From contig NC_053491.1 in NCBI RefSeq assembly GCF_905171775.1, positions 107,456,682 to 107,520,681 on the forward strand: a stretch of 64,000 nucleotides of DNA. The letters run 5' to 3'. This stretch comes from Rana temporaria (taxonomy: Eukaryota; Chordata; Amphibia; Anura; Ranidae). The notes below the pieces were generated by a model. That model saw only the letters and a program-made list of their open reading frames with translations. It did not search any database and was not told the origin of the DNA. This document shows, piece after piece, positions 11,467-23,540 of the stretch. How positions within the stretch are numbered: position 1 is the stretch's first letter; the number at the start of each line of letters is the position of its first letter. A program made the position numbers and the translations under genes.

Positions 11467-12650
11467 AGTGCTGATTGATGGGGCAAGGTCAGATGAGTCT
11501 GGGCATTTAAAACCTTTGAGATTGACATCACCTAGTCTTCCCAGACGATGATTGAGAACAATCCATGACACTGGCAGGTCTCAGCTTTGCAAAGGGGGCA
11601 GTGCATGCTATAAATTCTGCAGGGTGCCCAAACTTTTGCAGACGCCATTTTTTGGTTTTCTGTAATTTTGAAAGTGTAAATGATGGAAATAAAATCTAAC
11701 TTTTTTTTGACATATTATAAGAATGTCTAATCTGTAATTTGATGCCTTTTGGAGATTTTTCCATCTTTCCTTGGCTTCGTTATGCACATTAATACAAATT
11801 TTTACCTGGGGTGCCCAAACTTTCGATCCCCACTGTAAACTTGTAATATCAGCAGAGCTGACTTTGATTATGGAGCGCTCAGACAAAAAGCAACCACTGA
11901 CCAGTAATGAATGGGGGCCCTTGTCCTACTTATACCAGTAAATAGAGTAATTTTTACCACGAGACCTGTGAATAGTGACCCTCACACAAAGACTTCCTGC
12001 TGAACACCGGCAATTGGGGTCTTTTCACTGTGCACCAACATAACAGGGCCCTTCTGCCCCTAAATGTCAATTTAATAAAGGCATTTATACCAGCCACAAT
12101 GTTGTGGGAAATTTAGACTGATTGCACAATAAAAAGGGTAATTTTCACTGACAACCACTGTAACAGTGGGGTTTATGCTGATCACCAGTGTATCATGGGC
12201 TTACACTGACTACCAATGTAACGGGTGGAGGTTTACACTGACACCAATGCAGCATTTGCACTGACCACAAATGTAATATGGGATTTTACACGTATTACAA
12301 ATGTATCATGGGAATTTACAATGACCACCTATGTAATAGAGGTTGCCACAATCATAACCAGGTCTGGGTCTTGCTTTCTGTGTGTGGTTACTGACTTTCT
12401 GCTTCTGGCAACTTCCCAGTCAACCACATAGGAAGTGCTGTCTTAAAAGATAATGTGGGGGTTGCTTGATGTTTGAGCAACACATTCACATGCTAGCTAG
12501 CAGCCAGATACCCCACTTCCTCTAACAGTCTCCTGTGTGCTCCCCAGTGATATATAGTAGCTTTAGTGCTCCTTAGACCCAGTGCTCTCCAGATATCCTT
12601 CTTCTATGTGTCCCCTGAACACTCCAGCCTGTTTACAGGATGTGAACTTT

Positions 12651-13350
12651 GGGACAAATCCACAAAAACGTAGCCTAACTTAACTTTTACCATTTAAGTT
12701 ACACTGGCGGAAAATTTCTACCTAAGTGCCCGATCCACAAAGCACTTACCTCGAAATTTTCGGCCGTGTAACTTAAATGTCTCCGGCGCAAGGTGGTCCT
12801 CTTCTGCCGGCGGCGATGACAATTTAAATGAGGCGCGCTCCCGCGCCGGCCGTACTGCGCATGCTCGTGACGTCATTTTCCCGACGGGCAGCGCGCGAAA
12901 TTACGTTAAGCCGGGCTTTGTGGATTGCGACGGGACAATAAAGTTGCGTCGGGTAAAAAAAAAGTTACGCGCCGAAAAATAAAATTCAAAATTTAAAAAA
13001 AATAGCGGCGATCGAAAAAAAGGTCTGTTTTTACAAGGTGTAACTAGTTTACACTTTGTAAAAGCATCCCTAATTTTACGTATGCAAACGTAAACTTACG
13101 CAGAAAAAACAAAGCTGAAAAGCTTTGTGGATCTCCGTAAGTCCTCATTTGCATACGCAAAGCGGCATTTCAGCGCGAAATGCCCCCAGCGGCGGATGCG
13201 GTACTCCATCCTAAGATCTGACAGTGTAAGTGTCAGATCTTCTGCCTATCTTTGGAAAACTGCTTCTGAGGATCAGTTCCAAAGATAGGCACAGGGATAC
13301 GCAGGCTGAACAGCAGTTCCGCCTGCGTATCCCTTTTGAGGATTTGGCCC
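12651..13350. mobile_element. MITE with GGGCCAAATCCNCAAAA termini
   Basis: The left end GGGACAAATCCACAAAA and right end TTTTGAGGATTTGGCCC form an imperfect terminal inverted repeat. The right part holds three consecutive hairpins: a perfect one at 13212-13240 (AAGATCTGACA arms), one from TGCCTATCTTTGGAA at about 13242-13290, and one from GGGATACGCAGGC at about 13293-13333. There is no coding region. It is related in end sequence to the GGCCCAGATTC family at 17627-18372. Confidence 0.75.
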
Positions 13351-14311
13351 TTTGTTCCTGTGTCGTTGTTTTCCAATATCTTTCAGTGTATTTCAGTCTG
13401 TACCCCATGCACCTGTGACTCCAGCTTGCAAACTGTTTACAGTGGCCCAGTGTGACTCACAGCATATCAGCCAACTCCATGTTAATCTATGTGATTCCAT
13501 GCAACCTGCATCTACAGTTTTCATTTGACCCCATGCACTCAGATTTATAAAATGTTACAGTATAATCCCCAGCCTATACCCTGCTCCAATGGGACCCTTT
13601 TCACTACAGCCTGTACCCTGTCCCAGTGACACCGTGAACTCCTACACATGTTCAGCTCCAGTGATTCCATGCACTTCAGCCTGCACCTTGTTTAAGTCCC
13701 GTGTTCCCAGGATCCTTGTGCAAAATTCATCTCTACCTATTTGAACTCCAGTAGCTGCATGGATGCTGGATGAATTCCCATGACATGAAGGTTGTAATAG
13801 TGGCTGCATATGAGGGGGGCTCATTAAGGGGGCTGGTGGAGGTTGAATATGAGGGATCATTACTAGAGAGGATGGTGTTTGCTGAATAATGTTGCCAGTT
13901 AATAAAAATGAATTTGCAGCATAAAATGGTTTAAGCATATAATATATGTTATCTTTAGCTACATTCTTGTTGAGTGGTATAATATTAGTAGAGTGGGTGA
14001 TATATTGTGCAGTTTCTGGTTGATGGAATTTGCTATAGTATTTCAGTGTGATTTACATAATTTGCTGTACTGGTATGACACAGCATAATATACTATGATA
14101 GTTACATGTTAGGGTCAATTCGCAAAGATGGATGAGTTATTTTAACTCCATTTGATATTTTATTTCATGATAAATTTCTCTTCAAAATGCTCAGTTCCAA
14201 ACATAATGTTGGTATGACATTTTTTCACAAAATTAGCACTTTCCTAAAGATGATATTTTATCCCACACTTCTAAGAGATATAATGCATACATTATATTGC
14301 TTGCATTAGTA
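13351..14311. other. Unassigned sequence with weak tandem structure
   Basis: At about 13400-13700 words such as CCAGTGA, CCATGCAC and AGCCTGTACCCTGTCCC recur every 40-50 bases, suggesting a very old tandem array. The remainder is AT-rich with nothing recognised. Confidence 0.35.
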
Positions 14312-14314
14312 TAA

Positions 14315-14767
14315 GGCCCCGTACACACGACCGGATCTATCCGCTGGGATTGATCCGCGGATCAGTTCCAGCAGATAGATCCAGTCGTGTGTACGTCCGA
14401 GCGGACATTTCCCAGCGGATAAAAATCCAGCCGACGGATTCCCAGCGGATAAAATTTTTTAGCATGCTAAGAAATCTATCCGCTGGAATCCAGTCCGCCG
14501 GACTTATCCGGTCGTCTGTACAGACTCACCGGATAAGTCCGTCCGATCCCATCCCTCGCATGCGTCGTATTGATTCGACGCATGCGTGGAAGTATTTACC
14601 TTCCAGGGTCGCGCACGTCGCCGCGTCATCGCCGCGGCGACGTCACTGCGGATGTATTCCGCGGGGATTTTGATCTGATGGTGTGTACAGCCATCAGATC
14701 AAAATCCGCCAGAGGATTTATCTGCTGGAAACGGTCCGGCGGACCGTTTTCAGCGGATATCGAGGCC
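14315..14767. mobile_element. Harbinger-like MITE, copy 1
   Basis: A 3-base target duplication TAA (14312-14314 and 14768-14770) flanks GGCC...GGCC ends, which fits PIF/Harbinger elements (TWA targets). The left end forms a 36-base-arm hairpin (14321-14356 with 14359-14394, about four mismatches). A perfect 17-base-arm hairpin lies at 14665-14707 with loop TGTGTACAG. A third palindrome around GCATGCGTCG lies near 14558-14587. There is no coding content. Confidence 0.85.
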
Positions 14768-14770
14768 TAA

Positions 14771-16369
14771 GAATAATTGAGGCCCAAATGTTATTTCTAC
14801 ACAAGGGCCCCCTGTTTATCTTCTCCACAATGGAGTCTCTAAGCAGGTCAAGGAGCAGTACAAAGGAGTTAAAAACATTACTTATATGGGAAAAAGCCAA
14901 TTATAGGTAGTTTGGGGCAAAATAGTTATACATTTTTTTTCAATAGAATATTTGTGTCAATCTCCCAATCTAAATATCTCAGGTAAGAGTTTCAAATTGC
15001 AATGAAAGCCTCATACTACGTCCCAGATGATAATGGCAAGCAAAAAAAGTTGTCACCATTCCTTAACACTACAAATCTCATTTTAGCTTTCCTCTACTGG
15101 GGACTTTAAGGGCAACAAAAATTCATATGATATGATTAAAAATTACATCTACCTTTATTATATATACATATTAAAACATATTCAATTAAAATCAACAATG
15201 ATTTACCAATATTATCATTGTTAAGTCTATGCTCTTTGGTAGTGCATTTGTTAAAGTCTCTACAAACAGCTCTCGAAACACATTCTTTACCTCTATACAA
15301 TGTTCCTTGAGATACAGAAGTATCCATTTGGGAGCTTGTAATATGTATGATCCTTGTGTACCCTCACCTCCCTCCCTTCACCTCACCCTTTCCATTGTCT
15401 CTTTTCTCTTGTTCTCAATTTCAATTTTCATTTCAATTTCAAGTATGCTGGAGATATTTTTCACCCTGAAAGCTATAACAAGCACATCATATTCAAATAG
15501 GAATTGAGTCATGGTATAAAAAGGGCATATTTGTGTAGCCTAGTAATATCTATTTACAGTATCCCAGCTGCTGACATTTATACCCTACCATTCTCTTCTT
15601 CCACTGCTTATATTTAGTTGAATACTCCTCTGATTCCTGAAAGGAATTCATCTGACTCCCCTGAGCCACAAGAGGATTCATTGAAGTAAAGTTGCCGCAA
15701 AGACAGGCTGACTGTGATTACATAGTGGCAATCTGACCTCAAAAGTCATGTGTGAAATCACCCATTTCTCTGCCAAAATGAACCTGTGCACCATTTACCT
15801 AGAATCTCTGTTGTCATTTAAATACTATTTATTTTTAATTAATCTCTTGCTTACTGTCAGATCCAAGAATAAATACATGGTTTTATAGAATTTGTTGTGT
15901 AGTAGATAAAAGAACACGTGCACCTGAATAGTATTCTAAATGCATTGAATCATCTACACGATTGCAAATGCTGTGACTTGCAGTAACATTTTTCTAATGT
16001 TCATTCCTTCAGTCTACACTGGATTATTAGCATTGCCCCTTATCTGTCTTGTGCTGTCCATTTTTACCCCAGCTGACTCGGTATCTTTAGTGCTACACAG
16101 TATAAGAGAGAATTTGCTTACCATGTGTCAGTATACTTCTAACCATATAAGATGAGAAGAATAGGTCTGGTTCTCCACTCCACTAGCAGTGTACAGACAC
16201 AAAGTTGTCAAATTGTGACTTTACAAGACATGACTCCGCTAGGTTACTCAGGACAGCAGTATGTAAACTTTTTTTTATACACAGAAATGTGCTTTAACAA
16301 TCAGCAACATAATATGTGGGTTTGTGACACTCCCAGATCTATGTTGGCCAGTGGTGACCGGTGGTAGAA
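14771..16369. other. Unassigned AT-rich sequence
   Basis: No gene or family was recognised. A pyrimidine-rich run with a repeated TTTCAATTTC word lies at about 15360-15440. Confidence 0.4.
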
Positions 16370-16869
16370 TGATCTTACTAGATACTGTTTACTTTGAGCA
16401 GTATTAAGTAGGTTCCATGCTGATTAAGATGGTGGATGTGCATGCATGTGGTTGGGCGGGGGGGGGGCAGGGTACATACCTCAAGTGGATGGGGCGTGTG
16501 CACTTCTCCCCCTTCCCTCCTGTGAGTGCCCTACCCTTTACTGTTGTAATTTCCTGTGATGTCATTTTGTATTAAGCAAACGATTGGCTGTTGGGGCCAT
16601 GGCTTCCTGTTTGTCATTTCTTTTGTTTCAGATGAATGAAAAAACAAGTGTCTGTGCTTCAGGGACAGACGCTTGAGACTCCAGTTTGAAACAGCATCGT
16701 TTCTGATTCTACCTGCTGCCATTGAAGTACTTCAGTTTCCTTGTACCAAAGCGCTTAATACAAACATGCTTTTCAGTACAAAGGAATTGTTTTGTGCTTT
16801 GTGTGCATTTAGATGCTGGAAGTACACATTTTGGATTTGCGTACGAAGCCCAAGGAAATTTCCCCGACA
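16370..16869 (+). repeat. Direct repeat copy 1, candidate 5' LTR
   Basis: This 500-base block begins TGATCTTACTAG and ends CCCGACA. It is repeated in the same orientation at 24294-24801 with roughly 85 percent identity by eye. TG...CA ends and a flanked gag/env-like interior fit an LTR pair. Against this, I see no clear target duplication, TATA box or AATAAA signal, and no polypurine tract directly before copy 2, so the LTR identity is tentative. Confidence 0.55.
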
Positions 16870-17582
16870 TATTGGCAAGCAAGGTTGGATCCAACGTAGT
16901 TCCAGCGCAGCGATCCGATAGGAGAGATTGGGTCCCGGTTTTGGGACAGGAAAAGTCTGTCAAAGTTTGGTAAAACAGACTATATTTCAGTTTTAGAAAT
17001 TTTAGTTGTCCTAGAAACGACATCTGATCTCTCTGCTCGCTGTTGCAGGCAACTCCGCTTAGCAAAAGAACACATTTTTGCGGTTTCACTCTTTGTGTAC
17101 AAGAACAGGGATTAATATTTGTACTGGGAGGGATAATTGTATTGGCTGGGGATAGAGTCTATATTACTGTCCTTTGTAGACCCCTGATCAATACAGCCTA
17201 GAGGGTCTTTGTACTGGGTTTATGTTAAATGTAAAACCATTCCTGTAGTGCAACGTGACGGTATGCATGGATTGTGCTAGTTGATATTGTAAATGTGCGG
17301 CAGAGATTGAATGACATAACATTGTGTGGCTGAATTATTTCATAGTGCTGGTCACGTGTGAAATTTTGTACAGTGCGTAGCTATTATAGTGCGTCTAACG
17401 TTTAGTGTGAGTTAAGTAGTATGGTCTGTTCTGTGTTAAAAAGGTGATTTGGGTTAATAGAGGCGCAAATTGTTCCAATTTCAGGGGTGAGACACGGGAA
17501 CTGAGAAACTGGTTTGTTTGATGTTAAACTCGCTAGTTTTAATTGTTTTTTTCACTGTTAGATTTTAAAGACACCATTTTGG
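16870..17582. other. Noncoding interior after candidate LTR
   Basis: The sequence after the repeat (from ATTGGCAAGCAAGG) could be a retroviral leader, but I see no convincing tRNA primer-binding site. No gene was recognised. Confidence 0.35.
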
Positions 17583-18520
17583 CTTCCTTTGTGTGTGTGT
17601 TCAGCCATGTGGCCTTGGGCCACCATCGAGGCCCAGATTCTTGTACAATGGGCGTATCTCTGCGGCGGCGTAACGTATCCGATTTACGTTACGCCGCCAC
17701 AACTTACACGGGCAAGTGCTGTATTCTCAAAGCACTTGCTCCGTAAGTTGCGGCGGCATATCGTAAATCGGCCGGCATAAGCCCGCCTAATTAAAATGTG
17801 GAAGGGGGGGCGTGTTTTATGTTAAACTACTGTGACCCGACGTGATTGACGTTTTTACGGAACGGCGCATGCGCCGTCAGTGGAATTTCCCAGTGTGCAT
17901 TTCTCCAAAGTACGCCGCAAGGACGTCATTGGTTTCGACGTGAACGTAAATGACGTCCAGCCCCATTCACGGACGACTTACGCAAACGACGTAACTTTTT
18001 CAAATTTCGACGCGGGAACGACGGCCATACTTAACATTGGCTGCGCCTCATATAGCAGGGGCAACTATACGCCGGGAAAAGCCTAATGTAAACGTCGTAA
18101 CTTTACTGCGTCTGCCGCGCGTACGTTCAGGAATTCGCGTATCTAGCTAATTTGCATACTCAACGCGGAATTCGACGGAAGCACCACCTAGCGGTCAAAA
18201 AAAAAATGCAGTTTAGATCCGACGGCGTAAGAGACTTAAGCTTGTCGGATATAATGGATATCTATGCGTAACTGATTCTAAGAATCAGACGCATAGATAT
18301 GATGGGTCGGATTAGGACTTACGATGGCGTACATGGCGCTGCGCCATCGTAAGTCCTTTAAGAATCTGGGCCCTTGTTTCTAGAGCACAATTGTTGTCTT
18401 CCTTTGTGTGTGTGTTCAGCCATGCGGCCTGAGTCACCATCTTGTTTTTACAAAACCATTGTTGTCTTCCTTTGTGTGTGTTCAACCATGCGGCCTGAGT
18501 CACAATTTTGTTTTTTCTTT
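17583..18520. repeat. 78-base tandem repeat interrupted by a MITE
   Basis: Units beginning CTTCCTTTGTGTGTGTGTTC start at 17583, 18398 and 18476. Each contains TTCAGCCATG(C/T)GGCC or TTCAACCATGCGGCC, then CACCATCTTG or a variant. The first unit is split after CACCATC by the MITE at 17627-18372 and resumes at TTGTTTC. Confidence 0.8.
17627..18372. mobile_element. GGCCCAGATTC-family MITE, copy 1
   Basis: The ends GAGGCCCAGATTCTT and AAGAATCTGGGCCC are inverted. The interior is rich in CpG and in TACGCCGC/CGTAA words, and holds a block near 17870-17960 (GCGCATGCGCCGTC, TGGAATTTCCCAGTGTGCAT, GTACGCCGCAAGGACGTCAT) shared with copies at 37750-38458, 58645-59149 and 61126-61857. The open frame at 17880-18086 occurs in the other copies only because the MITE itself is conserved. 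Confidence 0.85.
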
Positions 18521-18605
18521 GTGTGAATTCAATCTTTTCAGGTTAAGTTATTTTTGTATACTTTTCAGTAAAACTATTGCGTTTTTTTTGTATTGAATTT
18601 TGTTT

Positions 18606-18740
18606 TTAACCACTTGGTGCCCCCAGGCTGTCATATGACGTCCTTGAATTTGTGGGCTATATCTGAATGATGCAGCTACAGGCATCATTCAGATATTGAC
18701 ATTTTCAGCCGGCGATTCCCTACACCGTAAGAATGATCAT
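18606..18740. mobile_element. Truncated piggyBac-like element end
   Basis: TTAACCACTTGGTGCCCCC matches the left terminus of TTAA element B (TTAACCACTTG). It holds a small hairpin (CTGAATGATGCAGC... GGCATCATTCAG) and no matching right end was found, so the copy is cut near 18740. Confidence 0.65.
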
Positions 18741-19780
18741 AAAAACACAACAAAATACACTGGCGCTGAACAATGGTAGTGTAATTAAAAATAAAAATAA
18801 TAATAGTGTTTCTCTTTATGAGGGTGTATCAGAGAGAAACCAGAGCTGCAAGAAAAATATATGGCACCCAGAAGTGCCAAGGAGACATAACAATACACTA
18901 AAAATCAGCGCTCATAGTTCTCAAAAAAATAACAAAGTACATTTATTGGTAGATACAGTCCAGACAACAAAATAATTAAGTAAATATAAATGGTCCATGT
19001 ATGATCATAGAACACATAGGAGATAAACAGAGTGTATGGAATGCACTCAGCAAACCACTGCCCAGGAGCACAAAGGGTTATGGTCTCTAAAGCTCAGAGC
19101 GCAGTTCCTCAGATGGAAGAGAAAAACAGCAAACAGTACCTTATCGGGGCTGGCTGTGTGTACACAATGGCAGGGAAGTAGATGGTCGAATCCTCAACGG
19201 AACTAAGCCGTGCTCCCCAGGTCACCCATACAGGCTGGTGACTCACTGTGATGTTGAAAGGGGAGATCCTCCAATGCCCACGGCGTTCACCTGATGTGAC
19301 ACAGCTGAAGCCGGGAGGCTGCCGCACGCTTCCTCCGTGTCGGATGACGTCACACGTCTGCGACACTGATACCGTCCGAGACGGTATAGCTTGTGGTAGA
19401 AAAGAAAGGCTTTGGTTTTAAAACCCTTTATATTCACTTTATTGTATAGTTACTTTTGCGAGTAGTGTTTGACTGTTAGTTTATTATTAGTTTGATCGTG
19501 TAATTAATGAGACATTGTACAACTGTTGAAATAGACAGCAGAAGGCTATCCCCATTTTATTTTATGTTTTGATTATTTAGAGAAGTCACATTGTTCTGTA
19601 GTGAAAACAGGTGTACGTGTGCTGTGCAGTTTAGTCTGACGACGCAGTGTACAGTTGTACAGAGGTATGTATGAATACACTGTAAGGGGTAGAGACATAA
19701 TTTGGGAGGTGATCTGTGGTTGTTAACTAATCGTTGGGCATAGTTATTATGGGTATTGCAGTGTAAAAGAGTGGTTCTCT
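18741..19780. other. Unclassified repeat-like sequence
   Basis: About 18741-19440 has the look of a noncoding retroelement tail (A-rich start, GC-rich end), but no diagnostic motif was found. 19440-19780 is AT-rich and unassigned. Confidence 0.35.
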
Positions 19781-19980
19781 TTAGTTCTGTGCCAAAATTG
19801 TTGGGACAACAAGCCCTAGAGTTAATAACGCCTCTTTTGGGGTTCTAGTTGGGGGACTGGACCACATATAGTGTTTGTAGTTCGACAATCCACCGTAGAA
19901 GAAGGCATCAGGTGGTGCTCTCCTAAATAGGTGCAAGGGTTTCCCTGGATGCAGGGGTAAGACTATAAGCCGTTTTGAAT

Positions 19981-20935
19981 CGCCATGAGCAATTGGAAGT
20001 CCATGCAAGGGAAGGAATGCAAGGCTTCCCACAGTCAGACAGCTGCACAGTACATGAAGTCTAGCTTTGGGGCAAAAGTCATGAAACCTCTTAAGGAATG
20101 GCACATGGTCCAAGGATGCCATTTGGGGTATCACTCTGGAGGGGACATTTGATGCCTGGAGGTGGGAGAAATTCATAACTGAGTTTAAACACAGGCTCTG
20201 GGCAGCAAAGACCTTAGATGTAGCTCAGCTGTGGCTTCAGAAGTCTATTATGGTAAACCGGCAGGGTATACAGGAGGCAGTTTCAGTCCGGAAGAACCGC
20301 ATTATGTACACCTGGCCCGAGGGGATAGCAGTGACTGGTGATCCAATGCTGGAAGCGAAAGGGGCTCTTTCTGGGCTAACTCTGCTGAGGCAGGCTGCGT
20401 CCACCAACACTGGATCTGTTGTAGTTTCCTCTGATGCTTCTTCCATCACCAATGTAACCAACCCTCTCTATCAGTCTCCCTCTGCCACATCTGGGGCGTT
20501 TTTTTCACCAATTTCGGTTATATTGCAAATCATTTTCAACTGGTGATCTGCAGATGCTATGTGAGTCTAATTGAGGCCAGACTAAAAAAACATGGGGATT
20601 GCATAACTGCGCTGAGAGCTTTTTATTCAGCCATACCTGCCATTCTATCCACTGTCTCCGCTATAGAGAGAGATGGATAGGAAGAAACAGGATAAAACAT
20701 CAAAATCCTTGTGTCTCAAGCCCCTTATGCAGAACAAACGGGCCAGAATCGTGGGAAAAAGACACAACACTGGAAAACCCAAACTTGTTACATCTGTGGG
20801 GAGGAAGGACATCTAAGGCGTAACTGTCTTAACAGACCCATGAGTAAGTGGCAAGATCTGACAACTTCAATTGTAGGGATGGCCAACCACGGCTATGATT
20901 CCATCCCAAACGTCTGTAGCCTAAAATGTTTGTAA
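19981..20935 (+). pseudogene. Retroviral gag-like remnant with zinc knuckle
   Basis: Plus-strand frames with stops cover 19981-20200. An open frame at 20250-20546 follows, and a further frame at 20711-20935 holds a CCHC zinc knuckle (C-X2-C-X4-H-X4-C at 20786-20827, starting CYICGEEGH). That motif is characteristic of the nucleocapsid part of Gag in retroviruses and LTR retrotransposons. Matrix and capsid boundaries cannot be assigned. Frameshifts and stops make it non-functional. The env-like remnant downstream is on the same strand. No protease or polymerase lies between them, where pol would be expected. Confidence 0.7.
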
Positions 20936-21829
20936 GTGTTCATTTGGTGTCTCAAATGTGTAGTTGTGTGGGAAGAAGTTTTGGTTTTCTAGAGGGGAAG
21001 TCTGTTTGTGCTGGTTTTGGCGGAATCAACAACTTAATTTCATGAATTTTTATTCCATTTTTTTTGTGAAGTTTTATACTGTAATACAATTTTGGGTAGA
21101 GAGTAAACAGGAGGCATCACGATATTGTTGTAACATCTAGATACAGAGAGAAGCCACATTGTTCAATGGTGGCTTCAGAAATCTGTAATGATGAATGGGT
21201 TGATGGATGTATAGTACACGCTTTTGTGGTTAAAATTCTCATGCCTGTTTTTGAACTTTGTATGGCTGGTCAATGCAAGGTTTTCGAGCCGCTCTTGTGT
21301 ATTTCCTATTGTATTTCTTTTTTCTATTGGTAAAAGAGTGAAGGCGGCATTCTGTCTTTATCTCCCCCACATTTGTATCTGAATGTTTGTCTCATGTTTT
21401 AGTCTTCTCATTGTTTGTATGTAGTAACATGAATATGTTAGAACTTACCGCGGCAACCCTTCTACACGTTGCCTGGCTGACTGGGTCGTTGTAAGGAAGC
21501 TTGAGGGTCAAGACCACGCCAGCCACTGCAAGAAGCTGCTCAACCACACCAAAGAAGAGTATCTTTGTTTATTTATGTTTAAACTTATTGTTTAAAATGT
21601 ATTCTCTGACTAGCAAAGAAAGAGACTGAAACTCCATTGAGCTTTAGTACCCCAGCGATGACAGTGGTACATGCTTTATATATATATATATACACAGTAT
21701 ATATATATATATATATATAATGTTCATATTGGTATGAGGAGTTTTGACAAACTAGTAAAGACTCCAAACAGACACTTGTCAATAGAATTTAACGATACAT
21801 TTCTAGAGGGTGAAATTGGTTAAAGTTTT
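20936..21829. other. Interior lacking pol, with a TA microsatellite
   Basis: Reverse transcriptase and integrase motifs would be expected between gag and env, but none is visible. An interrupted (TA)n run occupies 21677-21719. Confidence 0.5.
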
Positions 21830-22950
21830 AATATAAGCTCTGGCTTTTGCCCCTCCCTTACAAAACCAGTATGGGTATCGGGACATCTATGTAGTCCACA
21901 AGTGTACTTCAACTTTAGTTTCGGTAGAGGAGATAACTCTGTAGGGTCCACCAACTGTAAGGAAGGTATAACAGTTAATCTAACCAACGAAACCCCCGGC
22001 CTTTTTAATAACACCAATAGACCAGATTACATCTGTTGGAAGGAAGGGTGTGATGTTCAGACCAAGGGAGCCATCCCCCAGTCTATCCTGTAACTACTCA
22101 ATGCACGTAAATGTCAGAGTGATTCCCCCTGTGCGACTCTGACTGGCCCCAACTGCTTCTTCAGCGGTATCTCAGCTTATAAGGTAATTCCCCCTAATGC
22201 AAGAGATTAATACCTCCTGGTAAAACTAGTCCCTGCATCTTATATCGCAGATGATCAAGAGGATCTGATGGTGCGAGAGAAGGTAAAAACTGGAGGAAAA
22301 GCTAGAAGGGAATTGTTCACCAACTCTGACCAGGCATGGGCATGGTTTCCTGCTTGGATGGGGTGGGGATTGAATTCATGAAATGATTGAAAAATGTATC
22401 ATCCATTGTGGATGGGATATTCAATGAAACCGTAGAGGCTGTAAGGGAAATCTTGCAGGAACAATGGCAGATCAAGACCCTTCTTTTACAGGAAAAGATG
22501 GCCCTTGATTATCTGTTAGCATCCAAGGGGGTTTCTGTGAATTCATAGGTAAAGATTGTTGTACCTGGATTGAGGATACCAGTGATAAAGTTCAGGCCCA
22601 TATGGATAAGGCTAGATCCCTGCAAAGCAAAGCCAGATCTATAGCTAGTGAAGGTTGGAATCCTTTTAAGGGTTTGGGAAACTTTGGGGATTTTTTTATT
22701 TTACATTGGATCATGGTTGAAGGAAGTAGGAATATATATACTCATGTATTTTTTGTTTCTATTCCTTCTATATGTCGTGATGAGGTGCTCCTGTTGCCTG
22801 ATTGTATGCGTGACCAGAGCCCAAGCAGATGACCACATTTTCCTAGATGAGATAAGACGCCCCAAAGCCCAACCCACGTACCAGACGCAGAGGATCCCAG
22901 ACCGACCGGCGATTAATTCAGCTCACCATGTCATGTCCTCCTTATAAGTC
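21830..22950 (+). pseudogene. Endogenous retrovirus env remnant
   Basis: Disjointed plus-strand frames resemble a retroviral envelope. A surface-subunit-like stretch with cysteines lies at 21902-22093. Farther on, a CX6CC motif (22536-22562), the disulphide motif of gamma-type transmembrane subunits, follows a helix-like heptad region at about 22400-22530. A long hydrophobic membrane anchor lies at about 22690-22790 with a basic, cysteine-bearing tail ending near 22947. At least two frameshifts separate the heptad region, the CX6CC stretch and the anchor, and several stops occur, so no envelope protein can be made. Confidence 0.75.
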
Positions 22951-23084
22951 ATCCTCCTGAAGAACAGAGCCTACATGTCAAGCCATGTTTTCCTTTTTAT
23001 GAACTCATATGGACTGTAAGGACTGATTAATTTCCGGGTGTAAGAAGATCAAGATTCATCGAGGGACACATGGGAGCATATGAC

Positions 23085-23098
23085 AAAAAAGGAAGGAC
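23085..23098 (+). promoter_or_regulatory. Candidate polypurine tract
   Basis: AAAAAAGGAAGGAC lies just downstream of the env remnant and immediately before TGTTGTGG, the arrangement of a retroviral polypurine tract next to a 3' LTR. Confidence 0.55.
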
Positions 23099-23540
23099 TG
23101 TTGTGGAAATTTTATAATATAACATTTATGTGGACATTTTATTCTAGGTCTGTTTTATAGATTGTCATCTGTTTCCCTGTGTCTGATTTAATCGAGGAGT
23201 GCTCTAGCAGAGCGCACTTAGGTTGAATCGAGACCAGTGGTAAAAACCGTCAGTATGAAAACCTTCTCATGTGCTTTGAAATGTGTTCCCTGTGTGGCCA
23301 TTCTCTGGTTTGTAGGTATCAAGTGCAATGGGCTGGGCTTCTTGCCTTCAAATGACTATGCACATTAAAGAAGCAAAGTCTGCATAATGAGAGAAACGTA
23401 TTATATCTCTCTTGCGAACTTTTCTATCCCCTTTTGGATACATATCTGGTTTTATAAGAGGACATTGATATCTGCCTTGCCGGTGTACTTGTACCGTACA
23501 TTGACAACAGCAGTAGCAATGTCCCCACAGATTGTCTCAA
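23099..23540 (+). repeat. Candidate 3' LTR following the polypurine tract
   Basis: The block starts TGTTGTGGAAATTTTATAAT directly after the purine tract. It includes a TATA-like TTTATAAG near 23455. I did not find a second copy in the window, so the 5' partner is lost, outside the window, or this is not an LTR. The right boundary is a guess. Confidence 0.4.

Larger units (their letters stand above)
9033..11835 (-). mobile_element. Tc1-like transposon with long terminal inverted repeats
   Basis: TA dinucleotides flank the element at 9031-9032 and 11836-11837. The terminal inverted repeats are about 219 bases (9033-9251 and 11617-11835). Each holds an outer and an inner copy of an AAGTTTGGGCACCC motif, the IR/DR arrangement known for Sleeping Beauty-type elements. 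One transposase pseudogene lies between them on the minus strand, interrupted by a TTAA element. Confidence 0.93.
8855..12370. repeat. Degenerate minisatellite split by a transposon
   Basis: Variants of a CACTGACCACCAATGTAAC unit, about 30-40 bases long, recur at about 8855-9030 and again at 11838-12370. The Tc1-like element at 9033-11835 separates the two blocks. The units are too diverged for an exact copy number. Confidence 0.6.

Noticed and set aside
17880..18086. Frame shared by 58876-59163 and 61316-61618
   Set aside because: All three are copies of the same MITE family. The frames differ in length and have no start context.
20237..20461. Minus-strand frames opposite the gag remnant
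   Set aside because: The plus strand holds the zinc knuckle in continuity. The minus frames are shadows.
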